Positions 35,043-43,903 are shown, counted from the first letter of the stretch. The stretch is 64,000 bases of DNA from Streptomyces spororaveus (GCF_016755875.1 NZ_BNED01000005.1:2232001-2296000); one strand, 5' to 3'. The notes: generated from the letters alone by a model not told the origin. Program-made: numbers and translations.

Positions 35043-36056
35043 TCACGCCCAGTCGGGGCTGTGCACGATCTCCACCACGGCAGCCCCGATGGACAGGCCC
35101 GGGCCGACTCCGATCATCAGCACCCGGTCCCCGGCACCGAGCGCGCCCGCCACAGCCATCCGCTCCAGGGTCAGGAACTGGTCACCGGCGCCGAGATGGC
35201 CCATCCGGCTGCCGAACTCCCAGGCCGAACGGGACATGGGCAGCCCCAGGGGATCCATGAGGCGCTCCTTGGCGTGCGCCCGGGCCGTGTTGACGGACAC
35301 CACCCGGGTCACGTCCGTCAGCTCCGTGCCGGACTCGTCGAGGACCCGGGCGAGCAGTTCGTCGCGGGCCTTGCCCAGCAGGGCCGGTACGTTCGCCGCC
35401 TCGGCCGTCGCGCGGAACTGTCCGGCGCGCCGGCCGAAGTCCAGCGGACGGCCGACAGTGGCGCCCGGGGGGAAGAGGGCCTCGTCGCCGCGGTGCAGCT
35501 GCTCCAGCTCGGGTACCGAGACCGTCGCCACCGACCGGAGCCGGGCGAAGCCGGGGCGCCGGGTGAGCAGGACCGCGCTGCCCGAGTCGCCGAGGTACGA
35601 ACCGGGGTGCGCGGTCCAGCGGTCCACCAGGGCGGAGTTGAAGTTCTCGGCGGCGGTCAGCAGCGCGCTGCCGCGGGCCGCGTCCGCGCGCAGGTGGGAG
35701 ATGGCCAACTCCAGGCCGGTGAACATGCCGTTGCAGCCCTGGCGCAGCTCCACGGCCATGGCGTGCGGGTCGAGCCCGAGCTCGCGCTGGATGTACGACT
35801 GCGGCAGCCAGCCGTCCGGTCCCTGGTGGAAGACGGACACGTGGAACAGCAGGTCCAGGGTGGACGGATCGGCGCCGGCCCGCTCGAACGCCTGCCGGGC
35901 CGCGCGTACGGCCATCTCCGGCGGGGGGAGCTCGCCGGCGACCAGAGCGCCGGTCAGCCCGTCGGGGAGCGGGCTCCCGCCCTCTCCCGCCGGTCGTTCG
36001 GCGAAGGGCGGCAGAAAGGCTCCGATCCCCCCGATGTACACGTCGTCGATCCGCAC
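35043..36056 (-). CDS. KAS III-like protein 1 (CerJ/ChlB3-type), catalytic His missing
   Basis: A 337-residue thiolase-fold protein. Cys108 in RQGCNGM is the nucleophile. At the position where its paralogue in this cluster has the catalytic histidine (VTHMN), it has Ser254 (VVSVNTA). The later motif is GHLGAGDQ instead of the GNTSA of true KAS III enzymes, as in acyltransferases such as CerJ or ChlB3/ChlB6 that move acyl groups to sugars or carrier proteins. GTG start follows GAGGAGGAG. It is the only gene after its SARP-type box. A salicylyl-shuttling or partner role is inferred. Confidence 0.75.
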   Translation of the reverse strand: MRIDDVYIGGIGAFLPPFAERPAGEGGSPLPDGLTGALVAGELPPPEMAVRAARQAFERAGADPSTLDLLFHVSVFHQGPDGWLPQSYIQRELGLDPHAMAVELRQGCNGMFTGLELAISHLRADAARGSALLTAAENFNSALVDRWTAHPGSYLGDSGSAVLLTRRPGFARLRSVATVSVPELEQLHRGDEALFPPGATVGRPLDFGRRAGQFRATAEAANVPALLGKARDELLARVLDESGTELTDVTRVVSVNTARAHAKERLMDPLGLPMSRSAWEFGSRMGHLGAGDQFLTLERMAVAGALGAGDRVLMIGVGPGLSIGAAVVEIVHSPDWA

Positions 36057-36118
36057 GGTCTCCTCCTCGGTCGCCGGTCCGGCCCACTGCCGGTCGGCCG
36101 GCCGAGTCTGCTCCGGCG

Positions 36119-36136
36119 GCCTCGAGCGGCCCTTGA
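36119..36136 (-). promoter_or_regulatory. SARP-type box before KAS III-like gene 1
   Basis: Minus-strand heptamers TCAAGGG and TCGAGGC are spaced by 4 bases. CAGACT lies exactly 8 bases downstream as a candidate -10. The near edge is 63 bases before the GTG start. Confidence 0.7.
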
Positions 36137-36249
36137 GACCGGGCTGTCACGATGCGTCGGCCCGCACCGTTCACCGCGACCCGCACACCTACGATGACGT
36201 GCCACGATGACAAGCAGAACGGGCCGTACGAGAGAAATGGCGGATTGAC

Positions 36250-36924
36250 ATGCCCTTGCAGCGTTCCGAAGTGGTCGACATGGCCCTGAAGCTGCTCGAC
36301 GACATCGGCCTGGACGCCCTCAGCACGCGACGGCTCGCCGGGGAGCTCGACGTACGGCCCGGGGCGCTGTACTGGCACGTCGCCAGCAAGCAGGATCTGC
36401 TCGACGCGCTGACGGAGAAGATCCTGGACGGGCTGCCGGAGCTGCCCACCGCGCCGGGCACGAGCTGGCGCGACGAGGCGCGGGGGCTGGCCGGGGGGCT
36501 GCGCGACGCGCTGCTCGCGCACCGCGACGGTGCGCGGCTGCTGGCCGGGGCGGTGTCCTCCGGCCCCAACCGGCTCGCCATCGCCGACCGGATGATGGGC
36601 GCGCTGAGCCGTACCGGCGCCCCGCTGGACGCGGCGGCGTACGGCAACGACACGGTGATGAGCTACATCACGGGCTTCGTGCTGCAGGAGCAGAGCGAGT
36701 CCCTGGACACCGCGGAGGTGGACGAGAGCCAGCGCGAGGCCCTCTTCGACGCCGAGCGCTACCCCTACCTCGCGGTCTGGGCCCGCTCCTGGACGCCCGA
36801 CAGCCGTCGGCTGAGCTTCGAGGCGGGGCTGGACATCCTGCTGGAGGGGCTGTCGGTGTACCTGGCACGCGAGGCGGAGAAGGCGCCGCACCCGCGCACC
36901 GGCCCGGGGGCGTCGTCGAAGTAG
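36250..36924 (+). CDS. TetR-family repressor with tetracycline-repressor-type C-terminal domain
   Basis: A 224-residue regulator. The N-terminal helix-turn-helix covers about residues 8-50 (ALKLLDDIGLDALSTRRLAGELDVRPGALYWHVASKQ). The remainder resembles the TetR_C ligand-binding domain, with DALLAHRDGARLLAG and YITGFVLQEQ. It lies divergent from KAS III-like gene 1. The two long palindromes at 33199 and 42670, each before an exporter, are its obvious candidate operators, so it probably de-represses export when the product accumulates. Confidence 0.88.
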   Translation: MPLQRSEVVDMALKLLDDIGLDALSTRRLAGELDVRPGALYWHVASKQDLLDALTEKILDGLPELPTAPGTSWRDEARGLAGGLRDALLAHRDGARLLAGAVSSGPNRLAIADRMMGALSRTGAPLDAAAYGNDTVMSYITGFVLQEQSESLDTAEVDESQREALFDAERYPYLAVWARSWTPDSRRLSFEAGLDILLEGLSVYLAREAEKAPHPRTGPGASSK

Positions 36925-36973
36925 CGCCGGCCGTGGCGGGTCCGGACGGGAGTGGACGCCACGGGGACGGGGA

Positions 36974-37002
36974 GGCACCCGCCGGCAGGGCAGGCGGGTG
37001 CC
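36974..37002. terminator. Hairpin terminator between convergent TetR and ketoreductase genes
   Basis: GGCACCCGCC (36974-36983) pairs with GGCGGGTGCC (36993-37002) around a 9-base loop in the 85-base gap between convergent genes. Confidence 0.7.
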
Positions 37003-37009
37003 GGTCGGA

Positions 37010-38521
37010 TCAGGCGCGGGCCGCTCGTTCGCGGGCCGCGGCCGCCCTGCTCCCGGCCCGGTGGAGCTGTGCCTCGTACCCGTCGGGGCAGACGGCGACC
37101 TGGGGACCCGGGCGGTGGACGAGGATGCGCTCCAGGGCGGCGATGCCCTCGGCGGTCGCGAGCCAGCCACGGACGGCGCCCGCGGCGGCCTCGGTCTCCG
37201 CGGGCGGCGCCGCCATGCCGAACACCTCGCCCCACAGGGTCCAGTTGATCGCGACGACCTGGCGGGCGTCCGTGTCGGCCGCTGCGGCGTAGGAGTCGAG
37301 AAAACGGTTCGCGGCGATGTACGCCCCGTGGCCGTAGGCGCCGCTGAGGTTCTGGACCGAGGAGAAGAGGACCAGGAACCGCGCGTCGGGGCAGAGTTCG
37401 TCCAAGGCCAGGGTGCCCGCGGTCTTGGGGGCCATGACCCGGCCGGCCAGTCCGGGCTCGAGCAGGTGGAGCCGCGTGTCGTCCACCACGCCCGCGAGGT
37501 GCAGTACACCGTCGATCCGGCCCGTTTCCGCGCGCGCCTTGCCGATGACCTCCGCGAGCCGGGGGCGGTCCGCGACGTCGCAGGCGAAGGCGAGGACCTT
37601 GGCGCCGGAGGCGCGCAGCCGGGCGAGTTCCTCGGCGGGCCGGTGCCGTCCCGCCCCGGCGCCTTCGGGGGCGCCTTCGGGGGCGCCACCGCCGTCCGGA
37701 AGGTTCCGGCCGATGAGGACGACCGACGTGTCCGGTACCTCCGCGATACGCCGGGCCAGCGCGAGGCCGATCGCCCCGAAGCCGCCGGTGATCACGTAGG
37801 TGCCCCCTGGCGTGAACGGTGAGTGCGCCGGTGCCGAGTGGGCGAACGGCACGTACTCCAGCGCCAGTCGGCGGCCGGCGCGCCAGGCCACCGCCCCTTC
37901 GCCCCGGGCCGCGACCTCGGCGGCCAGTGCGGCGGCGATCGCCCCGTCGCCCTCCGTGGTGTCGACGTCGGCCGTGCGCACGGACAGCCGGTCGGCTTCG
38001 AGGCCGAGCGCCAGCGCCGGGCCGTCCGCCACCGCCTGGTACGGCCGGGCGGTGTCACCGGGTACGGCCCGGTGCGCCCGGTCCGTCGCGATGATCAGGC
38101 GGACCGCGCGGTCCGGTCCTGCCCCGGCGGGCCGGCCGGCGAGCGCGGCGCCCAGCGCCTGCAGCCGGGCGAAGGTCCGGTACGCGGCGGCCGCGTCGCC
38201 CTCCGCGCCCGGCCCCTCTCCCAGGGCCCAGGCGCACAGCACCGCGTCCGGGGGCCGGGAGGCGAACTCCTCCTCGATCAGCGCGGCCACCGACGCGGGG
38301 TCGTCGGGGTGGAACCGGTCTCCGGCGACCGCGGCCGAAAGCCGCGCCCCGGTCTCGGCGCAGCGGTCCGCGACGACCTGCGCGAGGCTCCCTTCGGGCA
38401 GCAGCAACAGCAGGCGTTCCTGCGCGGGCGCGGGCGCCGCCGGGCCGGTATCGGGACGTTCGCGCCAGCTCGGCACCAGGAAGGGCGCGTCGAGCGTCGC
38501 GCTGGAGGGGTACGTGTCCAT
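37010..38521 (-). CDS. Stand-alone modular-PKS-type ketoreductase
   Basis: A 503-residue protein with the two-part layout of a type I PKS KR domain: a structural half (about 1-235), then the catalytic half starting at GTYVITGGFGAIG. The catalytic Ser and Tyr are in LVLFSSVQNLSG and GAYIAANRF. The stereo-motif region reads AGVVDDTR; the Asp fits B-type (D-hydroxy) reduction. No KS, AT or ACP domain is attached. It starts 4 bases after KAS III-like gene 2, so the pair may build or reduce a small beta-hydroxyacyl unit. Its substrate is unknown. Confidence 0.8.
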   Translation of the reverse strand: MDTYPSSATLDAPFLVPSWRERPDTGPAAPAPAQERLLLLLPEGSLAQVVADRCAETGARLSAAVAGDRFHPDDPASVAALIEEEFASRPPDAVLCAWALGEGPGAEGDAAAAYRTFARLQALGAALAGRPAGAGPDRAVRLIIATDRAHRAVPGDTARPYQAVADGPALALGLEADRLSVRTADVDTTEGDGAIAAALAAEVAARGEGAVAWRAGRRLALEYVPFAHSAPAHSPFTPGGTYVITGGFGAIGLALARRIAEVPDTSVVLIGRNLPDGGGAPEGAPEGAGAGRHRPAEELARLRASGAKVLAFACDVADRPRLAEVIGKARAETGRIDGVLHLAGVVDDTRLHLLEPGLAGRVMAPKTAGTLALDELCPDARFLVLFSSVQNLSGAYGHGAYIAANRFLDSYAAAADTDARQVVAINWTLWGEVFGMAAPPAETEAAAGAVRGWLATAEGIAALERILVHRPGPQVAVCPDGYEAQLHRAGSRAAAARERAARA

Positions 38522-38525
38522 TCCG

Positions 38526-39539
38526 TCACCGCATCCGCAGGATCGCGCAGGAGAGGTCCACGCCGGGGCCCACGCCGACCATCAGCACGTGGTCTCCCGA
38601 CGACAGGCGGCCCGCCGACATCAGGTGGTCCAGTCCGACGAACTGGTCGCTCGCACCGAGGTGGCCGACCGTACGGCCGAAGCCGGTGGTCGACTTGGAC
38701 CCGTCGATGCCGAGCGGGGCGAGCATCCGCTCGTCGACGCGCTGCGGCGCCATGTTCATGTGGGTGACGGCTGTGATGTCGGAGAGCTCCAGTGCGGCAT
38801 CGGCCAGGGTCTGCTTCAGCACGCCGCTCAGGGCGTCGTTGATGCGGGTGCCGACCTCCATGAGGCTGGCACCGGTCGTGCGGTAGTGGGCGGTCGGCAC
38901 CTTGAAGTCCATCACCGTGCCGACGGTGGCCCCCGGCGGGAACAGCGGGATGCCGCTGCGGCGCATCTCCTCCAGGTCGGGGAGCGCGGCCTGGCCCAGG
39001 GCGAGCAGCTCGGCCACGCCCGGGCGCTTGGACAGCACGACCGCCGCCGCGCCGTCGCCGAGCACGCAGCCGGGGTGGGCCTGCCAGCGGTCGACGAGCG
39101 GGGCGGAGAAGTTGTCCGCGGAGGTGATGAGCACGGCCTCGCAGGGCTTGGACCGCAGGTAGGCCGCGGCCATGTCGACAGCGGTCAGCATGCCGTTGCA
39201 GCCCTGCCGGATCTCCAGGGCGGGCACGTCCGTACCGAGGACGTGGCGCTGGATGTAGTGCGGCGGCGACCAGCCGTCGGGGCCCTGGTGGAAGACATTG
39301 ACGTGGATGAGCAGGCCGATGTCGGCGGCTTCGTGTCCCGAGCGCTCAAGGGCCCGGCGGCCGGCCTCCACGGCCATGTCCGGCGCGGACATGTCGTCGG
39401 CGACCCGTACGGAGATCTGTTCGTGCTCGGCGCGCTGCTGTTCGGTGTAGCGGCCCAGCCGGACGGCCTCCTCCGCAGTCATGACGCGGTCGGGGAGGTA
39501 CACCCCTGTTCCCGCCACGTGAATCTGCTGAACTGGCAT
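38526..39539 (-). CDS. KAS III-like acyltransferase 2 (CerJ/ChlB3-type)
   Basis: A 337-residue thiolase-fold protein. Cys114 (RQGCNGM) and His260 (VTHMNMA) are present. The region equivalent to the KAS III asparagine reads GHLGASDQ (His293, Asp298), which fits the Cys-His-Asp arrangement described for acyltransferases such as CerJ rather than the Cys-His-Asn of chain-initiating KAS III. It follows the glycosyltransferase gene and precedes the stand-alone ketoreductase. Likely roles are transferring salicylyl or another acyl group to the sugar or a carrier, or priming. Context alone does not decide. Confidence 0.8.
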   Translation of the reverse strand: MPVQQIHVAGTGVYLPDRVMTAEEAVRLGRYTEQQRAEHEQISVRVADDMSAPDMAVEAGRRALERSGHEAADIGLLIHVNVFHQGPDGWSPPHYIQRHVLGTDVPALEIRQGCNGMLTAVDMAAAYLRSKPCEAVLITSADNFSAPLVDRWQAHPGCVLGDGAAAVVLSKRPGVAELLALGQAALPDLEEMRRSGIPLFPPGATVGTVMDFKVPTAHYRTTGASLMEVGTRINDALSGVLKQTLADAALELSDITAVTHMNMAPQRVDERMLAPLGIDGSKSTTGFGRTVGHLGASDQFVGLDHLMSAGRLSSGDHVLMVGVGPGVDLSCAILRMR

Positions 39540-39624
39540 CTCGTCATCCCTCTCGTGAAGCTCGGTGTCGAAACGGTCGTACGGGGGCCCGGCGGGTACG
39601 CGCGTGCGTGAGGTGCGGCCGGGT

Positions 39625-40845
39625 TCAGCGGGCGGCCAGCGCGGCGAGCGCCGGAACCAGTTCGGCCGGCGACGGCTGTGCGGCGTTCTCCTCGGCGAGC
39701 CGTACGGCGGCGTCCCGGTGCGCGGGGTCCGTGAGCAGTGCGTCCAGCGCGTCGGCCACGAGCTTGTCGGCGTGCTCGTCCCCGGCCACCACGTGGTGGG
39801 GCAGGGTGCGGCCCGCGCCGGTGGCCGCCAGCCGGTCGGCGAGCAGCATGGGGGCCGGGCGCTGCGGGACCACGAGCTGCGGCACCCCGTACGCCGCCGC
39901 GGTCAGGGCCGTGCCGGCTCCGCCCTGGTGGACGATCGCGTCGCAGTGCGGCAACAGCAGCTGCAGGGGCATGGACTCGACGACCCGGGTTCCGTCCGGC
40001 AGCGCCGGCAGCAGCTCGCGCTGCGCGGCGGTCACGGCGACCACCGGTTCGGCACCGAGCCCGGCCACGGCGGTCACGATGCGGCGCAGCGGCTCCAGCC
40101 CCGCGGCGCCCAGCACCTTGGCGGCGGTGACGCCCCAGGTGACGCACACGCGGGGGCGGACGGCCGGATCGTCGGCCCAGGAGGGCACCTCTCCGGCGCT
40201 GTTGTACGGAACGAAGCGCATGGGCAGCCGCGGCAGGGCGGAGCCGAGGTTCATGCTCGGCGGGCAGGGGTCGAGCAGGGCCGCGGGGTCGACGGGGGCG
40301 TCGAGGCCGAAGCGGGCGAACAGCGCCGCGTACTCGGGCAGCGGTTCCTCGCCGAGCGCGCGGTTCTCGTAGCGCAGGACGCCGGGGCTGCCCCACAGCT
40401 GTGCCACGACGGGGATGCCGGCGACGGCTCCGGCCACGGCTCCGGCGAAGGTCGACACGTCCGACACGATCAGGTCGGGCCTCCACCGCTCGACGACGGC
40501 GACCAGGTCGTCGACCATGCGCTCGGCGATGACGCACTGCTTGCGGCCGAGCGCGGCCAGCAGCTCGACCTGTGCCGGGGACAGCCGGTCCGGGTGTTCG
40601 GGCCAGTCGGCCGGCCACTGCTCCTGCTTGTGCCAGGCGGCGAGCTTCCCGCTCGCGGACATGCCGGTCAGCTCCTCGTCGGAGCCGACGGCCGTCGCCG
40701 TGAGCCCCGCCCCGACGATGCCGGGTACCGCCGACGGCATCCCCGCGAACCGGACCTCATGGCCTGCGGCGCGGCAGGCCCACGCCATCGGTACCAGGGG
40801 GTACAGGTGCGAGGGCGACGACCAGGTGGTGAAAAGTACACGCAC
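39625..40845 (-). CDS. Family 1 (GT-B) antibiotic glycosyltransferase
   Basis: A 406-residue GT-B enzyme transferring a dTDP-deoxysugar to the aglycone or to another sugar. The N-terminal acceptor domain begins VLFTTWSSPSHLYPLVPMAWACRAAGHEVRFAG. The nucleotide-sugar domain shows PLQLLLPHCDAIVHQGGAGT, the signature loop of macrolide/aromatic polyketide glycosyltransferases. It is the only glycosyltransferase in the window, so one sugar is the minimum expectation. No DesVIII-type activator gene is seen beside it. The GTG start lies 67 bases after a SARP-type box. Confidence 0.92.
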   Translation of the reverse strand: MRVLFTTWSSPSHLYPLVPMAWACRAAGHEVRFAGMPSAVPGIVGAGLTATAVGSDEELTGMSASGKLAAWHKQEQWPADWPEHPDRLSPAQVELLAALGRKQCVIAERMVDDLVAVVERWRPDLIVSDVSTFAGAVAGAVAGIPVVAQLWGSPGVLRYENRALGEEPLPEYAALFARFGLDAPVDPAALLDPCPPSMNLGSALPRLPMRFVPYNSAGEVPSWADDPAVRPRVCVTWGVTAAKVLGAAGLEPLRRIVTAVAGLGAEPVVAVTAAQRELLPALPDGTRVVESMPLQLLLPHCDAIVHQGGAGTALTAAAYGVPQLVVPQRPAPMLLADRLAATGAGRTLPHHVVAGDEHADKLVADALDALLTDPAHRDAAVRLAEENAAQPSPAELVPALAALAAR

Positions 40846-40911
40846 GCGAAACTCCGTCCATCTCCACAGGGGTCACATTGCCGCCGATGCTCCAGGGAAC
40901 GGGTCCGGCCG

Positions 40912-40929
40912 CCCTGGAGCCGCACTTGA
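40912..40929 (-). promoter_or_regulatory. SARP-type box before the glycosyltransferase gene
   Basis: Minus-strand heptamers TCAAGTG and TCCAGGG are spaced by 4 bases, 67 bases before the GTG start. The hexamer 8 bases downstream (CCCGTT) is a poor -10. Confidence 0.55.
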
Positions 40930-40990
40930 GGCGACTCCGGGGCGGCCGCGGCCGGTGGATCGGTGCTGCGCGGGACGGGGAAGGGGGGTC

Positions 40991-42649
40991 TCAGCGGGAA
41001 TCGGGGCCGGTGCCGACGGCCGGCCGGCCGGTCTGGGCGGGCAGCTCAGCGGAGGCGGGGAGAGAGCCGGCGTCCGGTGCGGCCGCGGGCCCGGCCGGCT
41101 GCCCGCCGGCCTGCCCCTCGTCCACGGCCGGGTCGTCCTCCAGCTCCTCCAGGTTCATCTCCCGCAGGAACAGCCCGAGTACGGCGGCGATCAGCATGAT
41201 CGCCCCGGCGATGAGGAAGACGTCCGTCGCCGCGTCCGTGTACTGGACCAGGTAGGTGTGGCGGGACGCCTCCGGCAGGGCGCCCAGGTTGCCGAGGTGC
41301 GCTCCGCCCGTCGTGGAGTTCAGCCGGGCCGAGAGGATCGCGCCGAAGAGGGCCGCGCCGAAGGACTGGCCGAGGGTCCGGAAGAAGGTCGAGGTCGTGG
41401 TGGCCACGCCCAGGTCCGTGCGGGGGACCGCGTTCTGCACGACGAGGACCATCAGCTGCATCAGCAGGCCCACGCCCAGGCCGATCAGGAAGATGTAGGT
41501 GCACAGAAGCGTGACGGAGGTGTCCGGATCCATCGTGCCGAGCAGCGCCAGGCCCCCCGCGGAGAAGACGCTGCCGAGGATCGGGAAGGCCTTGTAGCGG
41601 CCGAACTTGGACACGATGATCCCGGAACCGATCGCCGAGATCATGAAACCGACGGTCATCGGCAGCATCCGGCTGCCCGCCTGGGTCGGGGTGTACCCGT
41701 AGACGACCTGGAGGTACATGGAGACGTGGACGATCGAGCCGATGAGCGCGAATCCGACCAGGAAGAGGATCGGGATCGAGAGGGCGACCGTGCGGTCCTT
41801 GAACAGGCGCAGCGGGATCAGCGGATCGGCGGCCCGGCGCTGGCGCCGGACGAAGGCCACCGACAGGAGGACGGCCGCGACGGACATCGTGATGATCGTC
41901 GGGGAGGACCAGGCGTACGTGTCCCCGCCCCACTCGGTGACCAGCAGGACGGAGCAGGCGGCGGCGACGATGAGGGCCGCGCCGATGAAGTCGATCTGCT
42001 GGTTCGTGCGGCGCACCGGGATGCGCAGCAGCAGGACGACGACACCGAGGGCGAGGGCGCCGAGCGGCAGGTTGACGTAGAACAGCCAGCGCCAGTTGGT
42101 GGTGATGCCGAGGATGTCGTGGCTCTCGGTGAAGTAGCCGCCGATCAGCGGGCCGACGACGGTGGACAGTCCGATCACCGCTCCACCGACACCCTGGAAC
42201 TTCGCCCGCTGCTGAGGGGTCGTCATCAGGCCGATGACCACGAGGGCCACGCTGTAGAGGCCGCCGGCGCCGACGCCCTGGAGGGCGCGGAAGGCGATGA
42301 GCTCGCCCATGTTCTGTGCCGCGCCGCAGAGCGCGGAGCCGACGAGGAAGAGGACGACCGCGGTGACGTAGACCTTCTTGGCGCCCAGCAGGTCGGCGAG
42401 TTTGCCGTAGATCGGCTGGGTCGCCGTCGAGGCGAGCATGTAGGAGACGACGATCCAGGACATGCCGTCGAGGCCGCCGGCCGGGTCGAGGTCCCGCACG
42501 ATCGGCCAGGCGGCGGTGGTCACCACGGTCTGGTCGAGGGCCCCCATGAGCATCGTCAGCAGTACACCGACGAAGACCACGACGATGCCGCCGCCGCTCA
42601 TGGCCGTGCGCTCGTCCCGGGCCGTCACAGGAGCACCCCGTTCTTTCAT
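40991..42649 (-). CDS. DHA2-family MFS drug exporter 2
   Basis: A 552-residue 14-helix transporter related to exporter 1. It shares LDQTVVTTA after helix 1 and GKLADLLGAKKVY as motif A; the C-terminal tail is Ala/Pro-rich. I prefer the ATG at 42649 because GGAGGGG sits 7 bases upstream; the ATG at 42664 would place the ribosome site inside the gene. The long palindrome at 42670 directly abuts the translation signals. Two exporters under one repressor suggest a toxic product. Confidence 0.9.
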   Translation of the reverse strand: MKERGAPVTARDERTAMSGGGIVVVFVGVLLTMLMGALDQTVVTTAAWPIVRDLDPAGGLDGMSWIVVSYMLASTATQPIYGKLADLLGAKKVYVTAVVLFLVGSALCGAAQNMGELIAFRALQGVGAGGLYSVALVVIGLMTTPQQRAKFQGVGGAVIGLSTVVGPLIGGYFTESHDILGITTNWRWLFYVNLPLGALALGVVVLLLRIPVRRTNQQIDFIGAALIVAAACSVLLVTEWGGDTYAWSSPTIITMSVAAVLLSVAFVRRQRRAADPLIPLRLFKDRTVALSIPILFLVGFALIGSIVHVSMYLQVVYGYTPTQAGSRMLPMTVGFMISAIGSGIIVSKFGRYKAFPILGSVFSAGGLALLGTMDPDTSVTLLCTYIFLIGLGVGLLMQLMVLVVQNAVPRTDLGVATTTSTFFRTLGQSFGAALFGAILSARLNSTTGGAHLGNLGALPEASRHTYLVQYTDAATDVFLIAGAIMLIAAVLGLFLREMNLEELEDDPAVDEGQAGGQPAGPAAAPDAGSLPASAELPAQTGRPAVGTGPDSR

Positions 42650-42669
42650 GACAAACCCCTCCATAGGTA

Positions 42670-42700
42670 TTGGTCACTGTTCAACTTGAACAGTGACCAA
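42670..42700. promoter_or_regulatory. TetR-type operator before exporter 2
   Basis: Two perfect 15-base arms, TTGGTCACTGTTCAA and TTGAACAGTGACCAA, flank one base. The same 15-base arm occurs at 33214-33228. The site lies 21 bases upstream of the exporter start. Confidence 0.85.
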
Positions 42701-42805
42701 GTTAGCGGCCGGGCCGATCCGCCGCAAGCGGTTCCCGGCCCCTCACCCAGCATCGAAGGCGCCGCTCGACTGACGCTCGACCGTCGCTCGGCTGCGGGCA
42801 GCCCG

Positions 42806-42839
42806 AAGACCGCCGACGCCCTCGGGCCCCGGCGGTCTT
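42806..42839 (-). terminator. Terminator after the DAHP synthase gene
   Basis: AAGACCGCCG (42806-42815) pairs with CGGCGGTCTT (42830-42839) over a 14-base loop, starting 14 bases after the DAHP synthase stop and before the exporter 2 promoter. Confidence 0.75.
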
Positions 42840-42852
42840 GGGAACGTGCAGG

Positions 42853-43899
42853 TCAGGCGACCAGCGGCTGGAGGCCGCGGTGAGCCCGGGTCAGGCGCCG
42901 GCCACCGGCCTCGACCACCGGAGCCAGCTCCTCCATCAGGCGCTCGAAGTCCTGCGGCAGGATGGCCTGCGCCCCGTCGCAGCGCGCCGACGCGGGATCC
43001 GCGTGCACGTCCACGATGACTCCGTCGGCGCCCGCGGCGGCCGCGGCCACCGTCATCGGCGCCACCAGGAAAGGGGAACCGGTCGAGTGACTGGGGTCGA
43101 CGATCACGGGCAGGTGGGTGAGCTTCTTGACCACCGGGATGATGCTGAGATCGAGCGTGAAGCGGGTCTCCTGGCCGTACGCCCTGATACCGCGCTCACA
43201 GAGCACCACGTCCGGGTTGCCCTCGCTGAGGACGTACTCGGCCGCGCACAGCCACTCCTCCACGGTGGCCGCCATACCGCGCTTGAGCAGGACCGGCCGG
43301 CCGCACCGCCCCACCTCCTTCAGGAGGGCGAAGTTCTGCATGTTGCGGGTGCCGATCTGCACCATGTCCGCGTACTCCGCGACGAGTTGGACCTCGGCCG
43401 GCTGGGTCGCCTCCGTGACCACGCCGAGTCCGCCACGCTCCCGCTGCCGCGCCAGCAGCCGCAGGCCCTCCTCGCCGAGGCCCTGGAAGGCGTACGGGGA
43501 CGTCCGCGGCTTGTACGCGCCGCCGCGCAGCAGCGCCGCACCGGCGGACGCGACCGCCGAGGCCGAACGGGCGAGCTGTTCCTCGGTCTCCACCGCGCAC
43601 GGCCCGGCCACCACGGTGAAGCCCGGGCCGCCGATGTCCACACCGGAGACGGACACCACCGAGCCCGCCGGACGCAGCGCCCGCTCGGCCAGGTGGAAGG
43701 GTCCCGCTGTCGGGACCACCCGGTCCACCCCGGGCAGACCCGCGACCTCGGCGGCCGCGGCGCCGCCCGCACCGGGCAGCACCAGCAGCCAGTTGGCGCC
43801 GAGAAGAACCGGATGGACCCTCCCGTACCTCGCCGTCAGGGAGGCGGCGAGGGTGTCGGCATCACGCGAGGTGGCCGTCGAAGAGAGTTCGATGATCAC
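42853..43899 (-). CDS. 3-deoxy-7-phosphoheptulonate synthase, type I-beta
   Basis: A 348-residue DAHP synthase of the AroA(I-beta)/TM0343 type, with an N-terminal ferredoxin-like regulatory domain (about 1-70) and a TIM barrel holding VVAGPCAVE, GGAYKPRTSPYAFQG, VQIGTRNMQNF, LLKRG and VDPSHSTG. It condenses PEP with erythrose-4-phosphate at the entry of the shikimate pathway. The GTG at 43899, 5 bases after the salicylate synthase stop, aligns with the usual family start. Streptomycete primary metabolism normally uses a type II enzyme, so this copy is probably dedicated to chorismate supply for salicylate. Confidence 0.9.
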   Translation of the reverse strand: MIIELSSTATSRDADTLAASLTARYGRVHPVLLGANWLLVLPGAGGAAAAEVAGLPGVDRVVPTAGPFHLAERALRPAGSVVSVSGVDIGGPGFTVVAGPCAVETEEQLARSASAVASAGAALLRGGAYKPRTSPYAFQGLGEEGLRLLARQRERGGLGVVTEATQPAEVQLVAEYADMVQIGTRNMQNFALLKEVGRCGRPVLLKRGMAATVEEWLCAAEYVLSEGNPDVVLCERGIRAYGQETRFTLDLSIIPVVKKLTHLPVIVDPSHSTGSPFLVAPMTVAAAAAGADGVIVDVHADPASARCDGAQAILPQDFERLMEELAPVVEAGGRRLTRAHRGLQPLVA

Positions 43900-43903
43900 C
43901 TCG

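Noticed and set aside
35043..39539. Annotating the KAS III-like genes as chain-initiating starter ketosynthases
   Set aside because: Both lack the Cys-His-Asn triad; the motifs fit acyltransferase-type relatives better.
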